DNA of 64,000 bases from UBA668 sp041918155 (GTDB lineage: Bacteria > Actinomycetota > Acidimicrobiia > Acidimicrobiales > Ilumatobacteraceae), in assembly GCA_041918155.1 (NCBI GenBank), contig JAYRWH010000090.1, forward strand, positions 1 through 64,000, written 5' to 3'. Below are positions 16,492 through 24,264 of the stretch, piece by piece. Each line of letters begins with the position of its first letter. Within the stretch, counting starts at the first letter, position 1. The notes beneath the pieces are model-generated. The model saw only the letters and a list, made by a program, of their open reading frames with translations. It ran no database searches and was not told the DNA's origin. The position numbers and the translations under genes are program-made.

Positions 16492-18057
16492 TCAATGATG
16501 AGGTGGTTCGTTGTCGGTAGCGTCGAGGAACGCCCTGCAAGGTCGGTCCCATTCCGTTGCATGCGGAGGAGCGCAGCCGATCCGTGTGATGTGCTCGCGG
16601 AGGCGAAGCAGGCCGTCGTCATCGTTGAGCCGAGTGGCCTGTATCGGAGCGCGGAGTGGCCCGAGTTGGGACATGCTCACGTCGCGATCGACGAGGCACC
16701 AGTTCTGCTTTCCGAGGATCCACGCTGCGCCGGTCTCGTAGTCGCAGAAGTTGCTGCCCAGGAACCTTGGCGTGACCAGTGAGACCACGAGGTCGGCGCG
16801 TTGCAGGCGGTACGCGACCGCTGGGAGCCACTCGTCGCCCCGTGGGACGCCGGCGCCCTCGATGCCGACGCAGAAGATGCGTGAGATCGGGACACCTGTG
16901 GATTCGAGGAGGTTGACGAAGGCCCGCGCGAGTCGGAGGTCACCGGCCTCGAAGCTGATGAATACGCCGCCGCCACGGTCGTGATCATTGGCCCAAGCTG
17001 TGCGAAGGCGGTCGTAGCCGTGATCTCCGAAGGCTTGCAGTTTCGTCCGAGCAGCCACCATGCCCGTGAGCGCGCCGGCGACCTCTCCCAACCGATGGTC
17101 AAGCAGGGCAGCAAGGAAGCCCGCGGCGAAGACATCTCCGCCGCCCGTAGAGTCGGCAATCCGGGACGGTGGAAGGGCCGACAGCGGGACTACGTCAGTG
17201 CTGCCGTCGTTCCGTACGATGACCGTTCGGTCCCAGTCCTTCAGCAGCACGACCGTCGTGGCCTCTCCCCGTCCCGCAAGGTTGTGGGCAGCCAGTTCAA
17301 GGTCCGGGGAGCCCCCGAGTCGCTTGAGCTCCTCCTTGTTGACGAAGACGTAATCCGCACGCCGGATGATCTCCAATACGTCATCGCCGACTCCGGCACT
17401 AACGAGTTCCGCCCACGGCAGTCCCGGGTCGACGCTGAGCGACGGCGCTGTTCCCGATGGTCGACTCGAGTTGAGCGCCCGTTCCAGCAGGCGGAGCACC
17501 GCCGCGGGCCCCCTCTCTCCAAGGACCGACGAGACGTGGATGTGTCGCGCCCGCCGTAGGTAGTCCACGGCGTCGTCCTCAAAGGTGGGGTCGGTGAGGC
17601 CTTGGGCGACAGCGTCTGAGTAGTACGTGTGGAGCTCTCGGTTCCCCTGATCGTCGACGAGCGAGAGGCACGCGCCGGTCGCTGCGCCTGTGCCGGTCAC
17701 TCCAGCCAGATCGACGTAAGGAACCGCTGCCGCCAACTCAGGCCATCGAGGAGCCTCCGCTTTCATCGGCACAGGACCGAGCACTGACACGTAGCCCACG
17801 CGGAGCGTTGGCGACAGACCAGCAACGGCCCGTACAACATTGAAAGCCGACCCCCCGTAAGTTCGCGCGACCTGGTTGGCGGCCCGAAGAACGCTCGAAA
17901 GGTGGGCGACAAAGGCATCCAGGTCCTTCGTAGTGCGTTCAAGGTCGAGGAGTTGCCGTCTGAGCTCGGGACACGCTTCCTCTGCGATGTCGTGCCATCG
18001 AACGATGAAATCGCGGTTCAATGCACCGATACCCACCAGATCGAGCGACCCTTCCAC
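16492..18057 (-). CDS. PfkB-family kinase domain fused to a TIR domain
   Basis: This 521-residue protein joins two domains not usually found together. Residues 1-350 are PfkB/ribokinase-like: LDLVGIGALNRDFIV at the start, YGGSAFNVVRAVAG (67-80), ADYVFVNKEELKRLGG (234-249), and the PfkB signature DSTGGGDVFAAGF (302-314) with catalytic-base candidate D308. The usual GAGD is GGGD here. Residues 363-490 are TIR: GVFISFEAGD (364-373), a SRIFCVGIEGAGVP loop, ADLVVSLVTPRFLGS (421-435) and FCDYETGAAW, where E441 sits at the NADase glutamate position. The GTG start at 18057 follows TAGGAT by few bases, consistent with a leaderless transcript. I infer a nucleoside- or sugar-ligand sensor controlling NAD-consuming TIR activity. 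Neither function is shown. Confidence 0.85.
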   Translation of the reverse strand: MEGSLDLVGIGALNRDFIVRWHDIAEEACPELRRQLLDLERTTKDLDAFVAHLSSVLRAANQVARTYGGSAFNVVRAVAGLSPTLRVGYVSVLGPVPMKAEAPRWPELAAAVPYVDLAGVTGTGAATGACLSLVDDQGNRELHTYYSDAVAQGLTDPTFEDDAVDYLRRARHIHVSSVLGERGPAAVLRLLERALNSSRPSGTAPSLSVDPGLPWAELVSAGVGDDVLEIIRRADYVFVNKEELKRLGGSPDLELAAHNLAGRGEATTVVLLKDWDRTVIVRNDGSTDVVPLSALPPSRIADSTGGGDVFAAGFLAALLDHRLGEVAGALTGMVAARTKLQAFGDHGYDRLRTAWANDHDRGGGVFISFEAGDLRLARAFVNLLESTGVPISRIFCVGIEGAGVPRGDEWLPAVAYRLQRADLVVSLVTPRFLGSNFCDYETGAAWILGKQNWCLVDRDVSMSQLGPLRAPIQATRLNDDDGLLRLREHITRIGCAPPHATEWDRPCRAFLDATDNEPPHH

Positions 18058-18446
18058 AATCCTAGACTCTCATGAATTGGCCCTTCCCTGTCACGGATTC
18101 GACTCACCGACGGGATTCTCCCGCCGCCTTCGATAGCGCCGGGTGCCAGCTTCTGCACAGGACGCCGGCGGCCGCTCCTCGACACGCTTCCCGCAGGCGC
18201 ATCGACAACGATGCCAACCTGACTCGCTTCGGCTGCTGCTGGGCGGCCAGGACCTGAGCTGTCATCGACCGCCGGCTCGTGGCTCGTCCGATGCGAGGAT
18301 CAGCGCTACTCGACCGAGTGAGTCGACGTCGTTCTGTTCGCGCGTGATGCGCTGTCGCGTAAGGCGTATCACTCTTGCGCCGCGCGACCCATCAGGTCGT
18401 GGCCGGGGTCCGGCGATGCCGGCACCTGACGCCTACTCTGACGAAT
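18058..18446. promoter_or_regulatory. Divergent promoter region between PfkB-TIR and nuclease/propeller genes
   Basis: These 389 bases separate two genes transcribed away from each other and must contain both promoters. A TAGGAT hexamer ends three bases before the minus-strand GTG at 18057. No palindrome or tandem array stands out, and no small gene is convincing. A shared control region is possible but not demonstrated. Confidence 0.4.
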
Positions 18447-20129
18447 GTGTACCGTCGCGTCGAAGTCTCGCGTGCTCTTGACGATCTCATCTCGAGGCAG
18501 GATGGCATCACCTTTCAACGATTGGCCCGACGTCTGTTGCGATCTCAGTTGGGGAACGTGTTCCCGCACAACGAACACGCGGACCTAGGCCGAGATGCCG
18601 TGATCAACTTCCTGGGAAACCCGGCATCCGTACTCTCGTCGCTGACAGCCTCCATCTCGAAGCTCCGCGCAGACGCTGGTCGACTGCAGGCGCATGATCC
18701 TCCCAAGCGAGTCGTGTTTGTCACGCCGAGAACCGTTTCCAATCAACGAATAGCGCGTTGGCAAAACGAACTGAGGGTCGACTTCGGAATGGATCTGACC
18801 GTCCTCGAGCGATCCTGGGTGGAGGACGAGTGTCTGCGGGCTGAGAACGCGCTCGTGGTCACCGACGAGTTGAGGATTCCCGGAGCGCTGCTGACGTCAG
18901 ACTCCCTCATGGTCGGCGCCTGTCATCTTCTCGGGGAGCGAAACGAGAGGGTCCTTGATGTAGTGACGTGCGCCGACTGTGATCTGGGGTCCGCAGTTGT
19001 GTGGTCGACTCCACCGGGACAAGACCAAGATGAGACAGTCCACATCGTCTATGTCGGACCGGAGGGTCTCGTAACGCGCAGCATCAACGGAGGCGCCGAT
19101 CCTGGCTGTGCGATGCTGCGAGACGAGATCTACGTCTCCTGGATTCGAAAGGTGTCCGGCGCAGACACTTGGGACATCATTGTTCGTCCACTCTCGGTCA
19201 CGCTGGCTGACTCAGGACCGCCGATCGTTGTCTCGGGTGTATCGGGCCTCGCTTACGCCCCGCGACTCGTGCGCCTGAACAATGAGTTGGTGGTCTTGTA
19301 CATTCAGAACGCCGAAGCAGGAATGACGGACCTCGTCGCGCACTACCTTAGAGACGGCATCGCCCGAACGATTCGGTGCGTGGGTGGGTGTCTTGATCTC
19401 GCGTATGTCGTACATAGGGACTCGTTGCTTGTGGCCTTTCCAAGCATCGCGGCCCGTTCGGACGATGAACTGCGAACCGAGATCGAGTTCGTTCAGTTGC
19501 GAAGCCACGAGTGGCGGCGCGTTCAGTCCCCTCTGCTTCGATCGGTGCGGAGACTTGCCCTCGCCTCAGCCGGATCAGATTTGGTGCTGGCGTGCGAGTT
19601 CTTCGATGGGGCACTCGAGCTGATCACCTATGACTTCGAGGTTGGACAAATTCTCGATCGCAACCTTGTGTCTAGCCATGGGAAGTTCCCTGCCGTAGCA
19701 GCGGACAACGGGCGAGTGGTGCTGGCGTGGTGCGGCGCGCCGACAGAACCGCGTGAGTACCAGCGAGCGCGCCGTCGCCGACTCAACCCAGCGGCGCTGC
19801 TCGACGGCCTGGATGATCTTCGTGAGTCTTGGCGACCGCGACTCGAGGCGATCCACCTCGAACAGGGTCTTGAACAGTCGGCGGCAGAGAGGAGAGCCCG
19901 GGATGACACTCTGATGATCGACCCATGGGCGACGCTGTGGCTCGGCCGCCTCGACGCCGATGGAACTGTGGTGCCGATCGAGTATTCGTTGGGCTACGGT
20001 CTGCGTCTCAATCAGGAACTCGCGCTCTCACTTGATGGTGGAGACGGCGTCCTAGCGTGGTTGAGCGCGCGAGACATTGGCGACGGCGTCGTCGCTCTCC
20101 GCCAGATCCGACTCGCTCGGGATTCATGA
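18447..20129 (+). CDS. Possible PD-(D/E)XK nuclease domain fused to a beta-propeller-like region
   Basis: From the GTG at 18447 the protein is 560 residues; the frame also opens at a TTG at 18375, but the added residues look non-coding. Residues 10-130 resemble the Mrr-like restriction-endonuclease domains that precede sensors in defence proteins: ITFQRLARRLLRSQLG (21-36), HADLGRDAVINF (44-55; candidate D46 and D50), SLTASISKLRADA (65-77), RVVFVTPRTVS (88-98) and LTVLERSWVEDEC (117-129). A clear (D/E)xK is not visible, so activity is uncertain. Residues from about 160 to 470 are repeated beta-strand blocks (VHIVYVGPEGLVTRS, EIYVSWIRK, LVVLYIQNAEAG, GRVVLAWCG) like a sialidase- or WD-type propeller. 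I infer a ligand- or phage-protein-sensing nuclease. The gene is divergent from PfkB-TIR. Confidence 0.65.
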   Translation: MYRRVEVSRALDDLISRQDGITFQRLARRLLRSQLGNVFPHNEHADLGRDAVINFLGNPASVLSSLTASISKLRADAGRLQAHDPPKRVVFVTPRTVSNQRIARWQNELRVDFGMDLTVLERSWVEDECLRAENALVVTDELRIPGALLTSDSLMVGACHLLGERNERVLDVVTCADCDLGSAVVWSTPPGQDQDETVHIVYVGPEGLVTRSINGGADPGCAMLRDEIYVSWIRKVSGADTWDIIVRPLSVTLADSGPPIVVSGVSGLAYAPRLVRLNNELVVLYIQNAEAGMTDLVAHYLRDGIARTIRCVGGCLDLAYVVHRDSLLVAFPSIAARSDDELRTEIEFVQLRSHEWRRVQSPLLRSVRRLALASAGSDLVLACEFFDGALELITYDFEVGQILDRNLVSSHGKFPAVAADNGRVVLAWCGAPTEPREYQRARRRRLNPAALLDGLDDLRESWRPRLEAIHLEQGLEQSAAERRARDDTLMIDPWATLWLGRLDADGTVVPIEYSLGYGLRLNQELALSLDGGDGVLAWLSARDIGDGVVALRQIRLARDS

Positions 20130-20393
20130 GCCGGCTTCGCCGAGACATAAGTACAAGACCCTCAGGACTTGCAGCACCAAGCAACCGGTGATGCGCAAGG
20201 CGCCCCCGGAGTTCTCCGCGCGATGGAGAACATCGGCAAGCGAGGGACCAGCAGCGAACGTACATCCGCCCCGAGAGCGAGCAGCGTTCGCAGGCGGCAC
20301 CCGAGAACACGCCGACCGGCGACGTACTGGCGCACCTCGCTGGCGGTCGGTGCGCTTGGGACGCCCCGAAGTATCGGTATGCCGCGATCGCGG
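20130..20393. other. Spacer between convergent genes
   Basis: The nuclease/propeller gene and the integrase converge on this 264-base stretch. Open frames here are shadows. I see no strong hairpin, repeat or small gene. Confidence 0.35.
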
Positions 20394-21794
20394 TCACAGC
20401 AGCTGATCACTCTTGGCGTTTGGACGGCTATCAGCGGGCACGAGCAAACCGGCACCGATGGGCTGAATTCGATGGCTGCCGACATGCTCCGGTGTCTGCT
20501 CATTGAGGAAGCTCTCGATCTTCGCGTTGCCGATCGTCTCGTCGTCCTGCAGGGCGCCGACGTAGGTCGACACGAGGGTCTCGACGCTGTGGCCGAGACG
20601 ACGGGCGGTTTCGCCAAGTGGAACGCCGCTGCGGAGCCAGGTGGTCGCTGCTGCATGTCGGCAGTCGTAGACGCGCATCGGCGGTAGGCCGACGGCTTCG
20701 AGCGCGCGGTGCCATGAGCGGACCCAGTTCGATTGGCTCGGGCGTGAGCCGGTTCTCGTGCGGAACAAGAGTTGCGCATCATCGACGATGCTTTGTTCGG
20801 CGATCCATCTGGCGAGCATTTCGACGAGCACGGGCGGGATCGGTACGTCTCTCGGCCCGGTCTTTGGTTCTCCCGGCTCATCGAACGAGATGTCAGCTTC
20901 GGTGACGTGGAGACGGCCCCACCCATCGGCCGGAAGGTCGAGTGACGCTCGTCGGATCATCACAACCTCCGATGGCCTGAGCCCGGCGTAGTACGCAACA
21001 GCGGTCATCGCCCTGTACGTCTGGCTGCCCGGTTGATGGCTTGCGATCGCTTCAATCGCTCGGGCCATCGTCGGCGGATCGGGGAGCCGGCGCGGATCCA
21101 CCGACCGGCGACGCCTCGCGACCTTGCGGCGGGCACGAGTACGTGATCGCGGTGGCCACGGGTCGCCAGAGATGGCGCCTGCCTGCACGGCGGCAACGAT
21201 GCAAGCTCGAGCGACGATGCGTGTCCGGTTCGCCGTGGTCGCCGACAGCGGCTGCCCATCGAGTCGCAGCCCGAGCTGCCGGTCGATCTCCGCGGTCGAC
21301 TCTCGATCGATCGCCGACAGCGTCAGCGAATGTTCCGTCAGCCACTTCTCCCAGCGGACCTCAGGTCCGTCGGCATCGGGGCGTAGCGCTTGCTTCAGGT
21401 AGCGCCGCAGCTCTGCTTCCGTGCGTCCAACTTCGACATCGGCGGCGATGATCACGAGCTTCGCCAGACTCTCGACCGCGGAGTTGCGCGTCCGAGGTTG
21501 CCACTCGACCCACTGTTCGCCGAGCCAGCGCCGGGCCCATTCGTAGACGTTCATGTCGCTCAGCGACGGCTGCCAAGAGGATGGATCGCCTGTCACTTCA
21601 TCGAATCGTTCGCCGCGCTGGACGGCGTTCATCAGCAGCACACGGAATCTGTCCGCTTCGGCACGCGTGTGGAACGACTTGCTGCGTTGCCGGCTGTCGA
21701 CGGACCAACGCACGACCCACGGACGCTTCACGCGGTCTGAGGATCGGCGGTCCTGGATGCTGTACACCTGCACCTCTTGATGCATGCGCTTCAT
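20394..21794 (-). CDS. int: Tyrosine recombinase (phage-type integrase)
   Basis: This 466-residue integrase would insert and excise the element at a tRNA-Arg 3' end. The start at 21794 follows a strong GGGAGG at the right distance; the open frame extends to 22181 but crosses the att site. Residues 25-60 form an arm-binding domain (KRPWVVRWSVDSRQRSKSF), 80-210 a core-binding domain, and 240-425 the catalytic domain: R273 (AGLRPSEV), K311, R379 (YDCRHAAATTW), H402 (RLGHSVETL) and the nucleophile Y411 (STYVG). The usual His of the HxxR box is Tyr (Y376), as in many actinobacterial integrases. No excisionase gene was recognised nearby. Confidence 0.95.
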   Translation of the reverse strand: MKRMHQEVQVYSIQDRRSSDRVKRPWVVRWSVDSRQRSKSFHTRAEADRFRVLLMNAVQRGERFDEVTGDPSSWQPSLSDMNVYEWARRWLGEQWVEWQPRTRNSAVESLAKLVIIAADVEVGRTEAELRRYLKQALRPDADGPEVRWEKWLTEHSLTLSAIDRESTAEIDRQLGLRLDGQPLSATTANRTRIVARACIVAAVQAGAISGDPWPPRSRTRARRKVARRRRSVDPRRLPDPPTMARAIEAIASHQPGSQTYRAMTAVAYYAGLRPSEVVMIRRASLDLPADGWGRLHVTEADISFDEPGEPKTGPRDVPIPPVLVEMLARWIAEQSIVDDAQLLFRTRTGSRPSQSNWVRSWHRALEAVGLPPMRVYDCRHAAATTWLRSGVPLGETARRLGHSVETLVSTYVGALQDDETIGNAKIESFLNEQTPEHVGSHRIQPIGAGLLVPADSRPNAKSDQLL

Positions 21795-21850
21795 GTGTGA
21801 CCTCCCACCCGTTTCACCCGCCCTCGGGTAGAGGGTGGGGGTTACAGGAA

Positions 21851-21877
21851 ATTGGGAGAGCATTGGGAGGAACTCCC
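21851..21877. promoter_or_regulatory. Direct and inverted repeats between int and att site
   Basis: ATTGGGAG occurs at 21851-21858 and 21862-21869 (11-bp period), and GGGAG-GAA-CTCCC forms a perfect short inverted repeat at 21865-21877. Lying between the integrase start and the attachment core, these are candidates for integrase arm sites, an excision-factor site or the int operator. Confidence 0.4.
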
Positions 21878-21929
21878 TCCCTCGATCCGCAAACCGACCC
21901 TGAGCAGGTCGAACACAGGTTCTGACCAA

Positions 21930-21975
21930 CGGTTTCCTAAACCGCAGGTCGCAAGTTCGATCCTTGCCGGGGGCG
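21930..21975 (+). other. Attachment site: 3' portion of a tRNA-Arg(CCT) gene
   Basis: The sequence reads as the 3' part of a tRNA. The anticodon loop TTCCTAA is at 21934-21940 (anticodon CCT), followed by the 3' stem ACCG, variable loop, T arm GCAAG-TTCGATC-CTTGC (21951-21967) and a CGGGGGC acceptor strand ending near 21974. Upstream of about 21929 the sequence has no D arm or 5' acceptor strand, and the outermost anticodon pair mismatches. So this is a fragment, not a gene. It marks the junction created when the element recombined with the chromosomal tRNA-Arg(CCT). The reconstituted complete tRNA should be at the other end, left of the window. Confidence 0.85.
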
Positions 21976-22037
21976 CTGCAGGACGCGGGGCAGATCGGCG
22001 GCACAAGCGCGGTGGACGATATGCGAAGGTGGACGGC

Positions 22038-22808
22038 GTGGACTTCTTTCATTTGAGCACGGCAGCGCTCGCCGCCGTTCTCGTGCTCGTACTCGGAAGC
22101 AGCCTCGCCGCGGGCGTCCTCGTCGGTCGTGCGATGCGGGGTCGGCCGAACACCACTCACGAACCCGCGGCGGTCGTCCAAGGTGCGTTACTCGGCTTCG
22201 TCGGCCTGCTGCTCGCGTTCGGCCTGTCGATGGCGGTGGGCCGGTACGAGGGGCGGCGGGCGCTCGTGGTGCAGGAGGCCAACGACATCGGTACCGCCTA
22301 CCTGCGCGCACAGCTGCTCGACGAACCCGAGCGGAGCCAAACGCTGACGCTGTTCAAGGAGTACACCGACGCGGCTATCGCGGTCGCCAGCGTCGTGCCC
22401 GACACTGCGCAGTATCGCGAGCGGGTCGACAAGGTCGAGGCGTTGCAGGACCAGTTGTGGGCCCTTGCGGGTGACGCGGTGAAGGCCGACCCGGTCGGTA
22501 CGGCGCCCCGGCTCTACATCGAGGTGTTGAACGACACGTTCGACACCCACACGGAGCGGGTGGCGTCGCTCAGCAACCGTGTGCCGACGCCGGTGATGCT
22601 GCTCCTCGTCGTGGCCAGCGCGGCCGCCTTGGCCGCGTTGGCCTACTTCCTCACGCTGCTGGGTCGAGGCATCGCCACATCGCTGATCACGGGTGTGGTG
22701 TTGTTGATCATCCTCTTCGTGTCGTTCGATCTCGACCGCCCTCGCCGCGGGTTCATCAGGGTGCCCGACGCCGCCCTCGTACAACTCCGCGAGTCGATGG
22801 ATCGATGA
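22038..22808 (+). CDS. DUF4239-family membrane protein
   Basis: The 256-residue protein has an N-terminal membrane helix (STAALAAVLVLVLGSSLAAG), a second helix (ALLGFVGLLLAFGLSMAVG) followed by RYEGRRALVVQEANDIGTAYLRA, a long extracytoplasmic helical region, and two C-terminal helices (MLLLVVASAAALAALAYFL and SLITGVVLLIILFVSF). The conserved R..RR.lv..EAN.IGTAYLRA block is the DUF4239 (bestrophin-like) hallmark; function is unknown. I chose the GTG at 22038 because GAAGGTGG precedes it, though the GTG at 22029 is possible. It overlaps the next gene by four bases. It is the first chromosomal gene beyond the att site. Confidence 0.85.
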   Translation: MDFFHLSTAALAAVLVLVLGSSLAAGVLVGRAMRGRPNTTHEPAAVVQGALLGFVGLLLAFGLSMAVGRYEGRRALVVQEANDIGTAYLRAQLLDEPERSQTLTLFKEYTDAAIAVASVVPDTAQYRERVDKVEALQDQLWALAGDAVKADPVGTAPRLYIEVLNDTFDTHTERVASLSNRVPTPVMLLLVVASAAALAALAYFLTLLGRGIATSLITGVVLLIILFVSFDLDRPRRGFIRVPDAALVQLRESMDR

Positions 22809-24193
22809 CCAGGCCGCGCCAGCCCACCATCACGCTCGCCGCGTTCGACGCGCCCATTCCGACGTCGGCGGAACGCCGCACTGCCGGGAAGGCCGTGCGG
22901 GCCAAGGCTCCGCGCCGCGTGCACGCCAAGTGGGAGCCGACGCCCAACCGGCGCGACCCGATCGAGGTGCTCGTCGAGTCGAACCGCACGCGCGACCAGG
23001 GTCTCGTGCCCCTGCGCTACGCCCGTATGGCCGCGTCACCGTTCGCGTTCCTCCGTGGTTCCGCGCTGGTGATGGCCTACGACTTGGCCATGGGGCCGCG
23101 CACCAGCTTCGAAGTGCGGCTGTGCGGCGATGCACACCTGGCCAACTTCGGCATCTTCGCCAGCCCCGAACGGAACCTTGTCTTCGACCTCAACGACTTC
23201 GACGAATCGGCTCCCGGCCCGTTCGAGTGGGACGTCAAGCGCCTCGCGGCCAGCATCGTCGTGGCCGCTCGCGAGTCCGGTCACGACGCCGTCGCAGCGC
23301 GTCGCGCCGTGCTCGAAGCCGTCGCCGCCTATCGCGATTGGACGGAACGCTACGCCGGCATGACCCGCCTCGACGTGTGGTACTCGCGCATCGATGCCGC
23401 GGATCTGATGGACTCGATGAACGCCGCCGGACAGCGGGGGATGCGCGAAGTGCTCGCCAAGATGGCCGCCAAGAACCATCTCAAGGCCTTCTCCAAGCTC
23501 ACTCAGGAGATCGACGGTCGCCGTCGCATCGTGGACGATCCGCCGGTCATCATGCACGTCGACGATCTGCTTCCCGATCTGCAGTCGCGGCTCATGGCCG
23601 TGTTCAGTCAGTACCGGGAGACGCTGAGCGCCGACCGGCAGGCGCTGTTCGACAACTACCGTTTCGTCGACTTCGCCCGCAAAGTGGTGGGCGTCGGCAG
23701 TGTGGGCACCCGGTGCTGGATGGCACTGTTCCAGGGGCCCAACGGGGGTCCGCTGTTCTTGCAGGTGAAAGAGGCCGGTCCATCGGCGCCTGGCCTGGCG
23801 CTCGACCGCGTGCTGAAGATGCATCACGGGCAACGAGTGGTCGAAGGACAACGACTCCTGCAGGCAACGAGCGACCTGATGCTCGGCTGGGCCACCGACC
23901 CCGTGACGGGCATCCACTACTTCGTCCGCCAGTTGTGGGACTCGAAGGGGTCGTTCGAGGTCACGTCCCTCTCGCGGGCCGGCTTCAACCTCTATGCGAC
24001 GTACTGCGGATGGGCACTCGCCCGGGCCCACGCCCGAACCGGCGACTCGGTCTCGGTGCTCGGTTACATCGGCACCTCCGAGCGCTTCGGCGAATCGATC
24101 GCCGACTGGGCAGAGGCCTACGCCGATCAAACGGTACGGGACCATGCCGCGCTGCTCGCCGCGATCGAGCGCGGCGTGTTGCCGACTGCCTGA
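22805..24193 (+). CDS. DUF2252-family protein
   Basis: The 462-residue protein has the DUF2252 pattern: RDPIEVLVESNRTRDQGLVPLRYARM, SPFAFLRGSALVMAYDLA, LCGDAHLANFGIF and FDLNDFDESAPGPFEWDVKRLAAS. The GDAHLxNFG and DxNDFDE blocks recall the catalytic and metal-binding loops of aminoglycoside-phosphotransferase-like kinases, so a kinase-like fold is likely although no substrate is known. The ATG overlaps the upstream DUF4239 stop (ATGA), indicating an operon. No signal peptide is present. Confidence 0.9.
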   Translation: MTRPRQPTITLAAFDAPIPTSAERRTAGKAVRAKAPRRVHAKWEPTPNRRDPIEVLVESNRTRDQGLVPLRYARMAASPFAFLRGSALVMAYDLAMGPRTSFEVRLCGDAHLANFGIFASPERNLVFDLNDFDESAPGPFEWDVKRLAASIVVAARESGHDAVAARRAVLEAVAAYRDWTERYAGMTRLDVWYSRIDAADLMDSMNAAGQRGMREVLAKMAAKNHLKAFSKLTQEIDGRRRIVDDPPVIMHVDDLLPDLQSRLMAVFSQYRETLSADRQALFDNYRFVDFARKVVGVGSVGTRCWMALFQGPNGGPLFLQVKEAGPSAPGLALDRVLKMHHGQRVVEGQRLLQATSDLMLGWATDPVTGIHYFVRQLWDSKGSFEVTSLSRAGFNLYATYCGWALARAHARTGDSVSVLGYIGTSERFGESIADWAEAYADQTVRDHAALLAAIERGVLPTA

Positions 24194-24264
24194 GGGGAGC
24201 CGTGAGAAGTCACGCCGCGGCCTTGCGGGCGATGATCTCGCGCCAGCGTCACGACGGACGAGGG

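Larger units (their letters stand above)
1..21975. mobile_element. Integrated mobilizable element, right part (left end outside window)
   Basis: The right boundary is defined by a tyrosine recombinase gene at 20394-21794 next to a fragment matching the 3' part of a tRNA-Arg(CCT) gene (about 21930-21975), the usual arrangement for site-specific integration into a tRNA 3' end. The cargo supports this: a MobF relaxase, an XRE regulator, a type I restriction operon, an IS3-family insertion, TIR and nuclease proteins. Right of 21975 the genes are ordinary chromosomal ones. No type IV secretion, coupling-protein or replication gene is visible here, so the element is either mobilizable only or keeps those genes beyond the left edge. 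The left end, where an intact tRNA-Arg(CCT) would be expected, is not in the window. Confidence 0.75.

Noticed and set aside
18058..18446. A small gene between PfkB-TIR and the nuclease/propeller gene
   Set aside because: Short frames exist (for example 18143-18481) but show no start signal or family resemblance, and overlap the likely promoters.
21930..21975. A complete tRNA-Arg gene
   Set aside because: Only the anticodon loop, T arm and 3' acceptor strand are present; no D arm or 5' acceptor strand precedes them. It is an attachment-site fragment.
1..21975. A self-transmissible conjugative element
   Set aside because: A relaxase is present, but no coupling protein, FtsK-like translocase, secretion or replication gene is visible in the window, so only mobilizable is supported.
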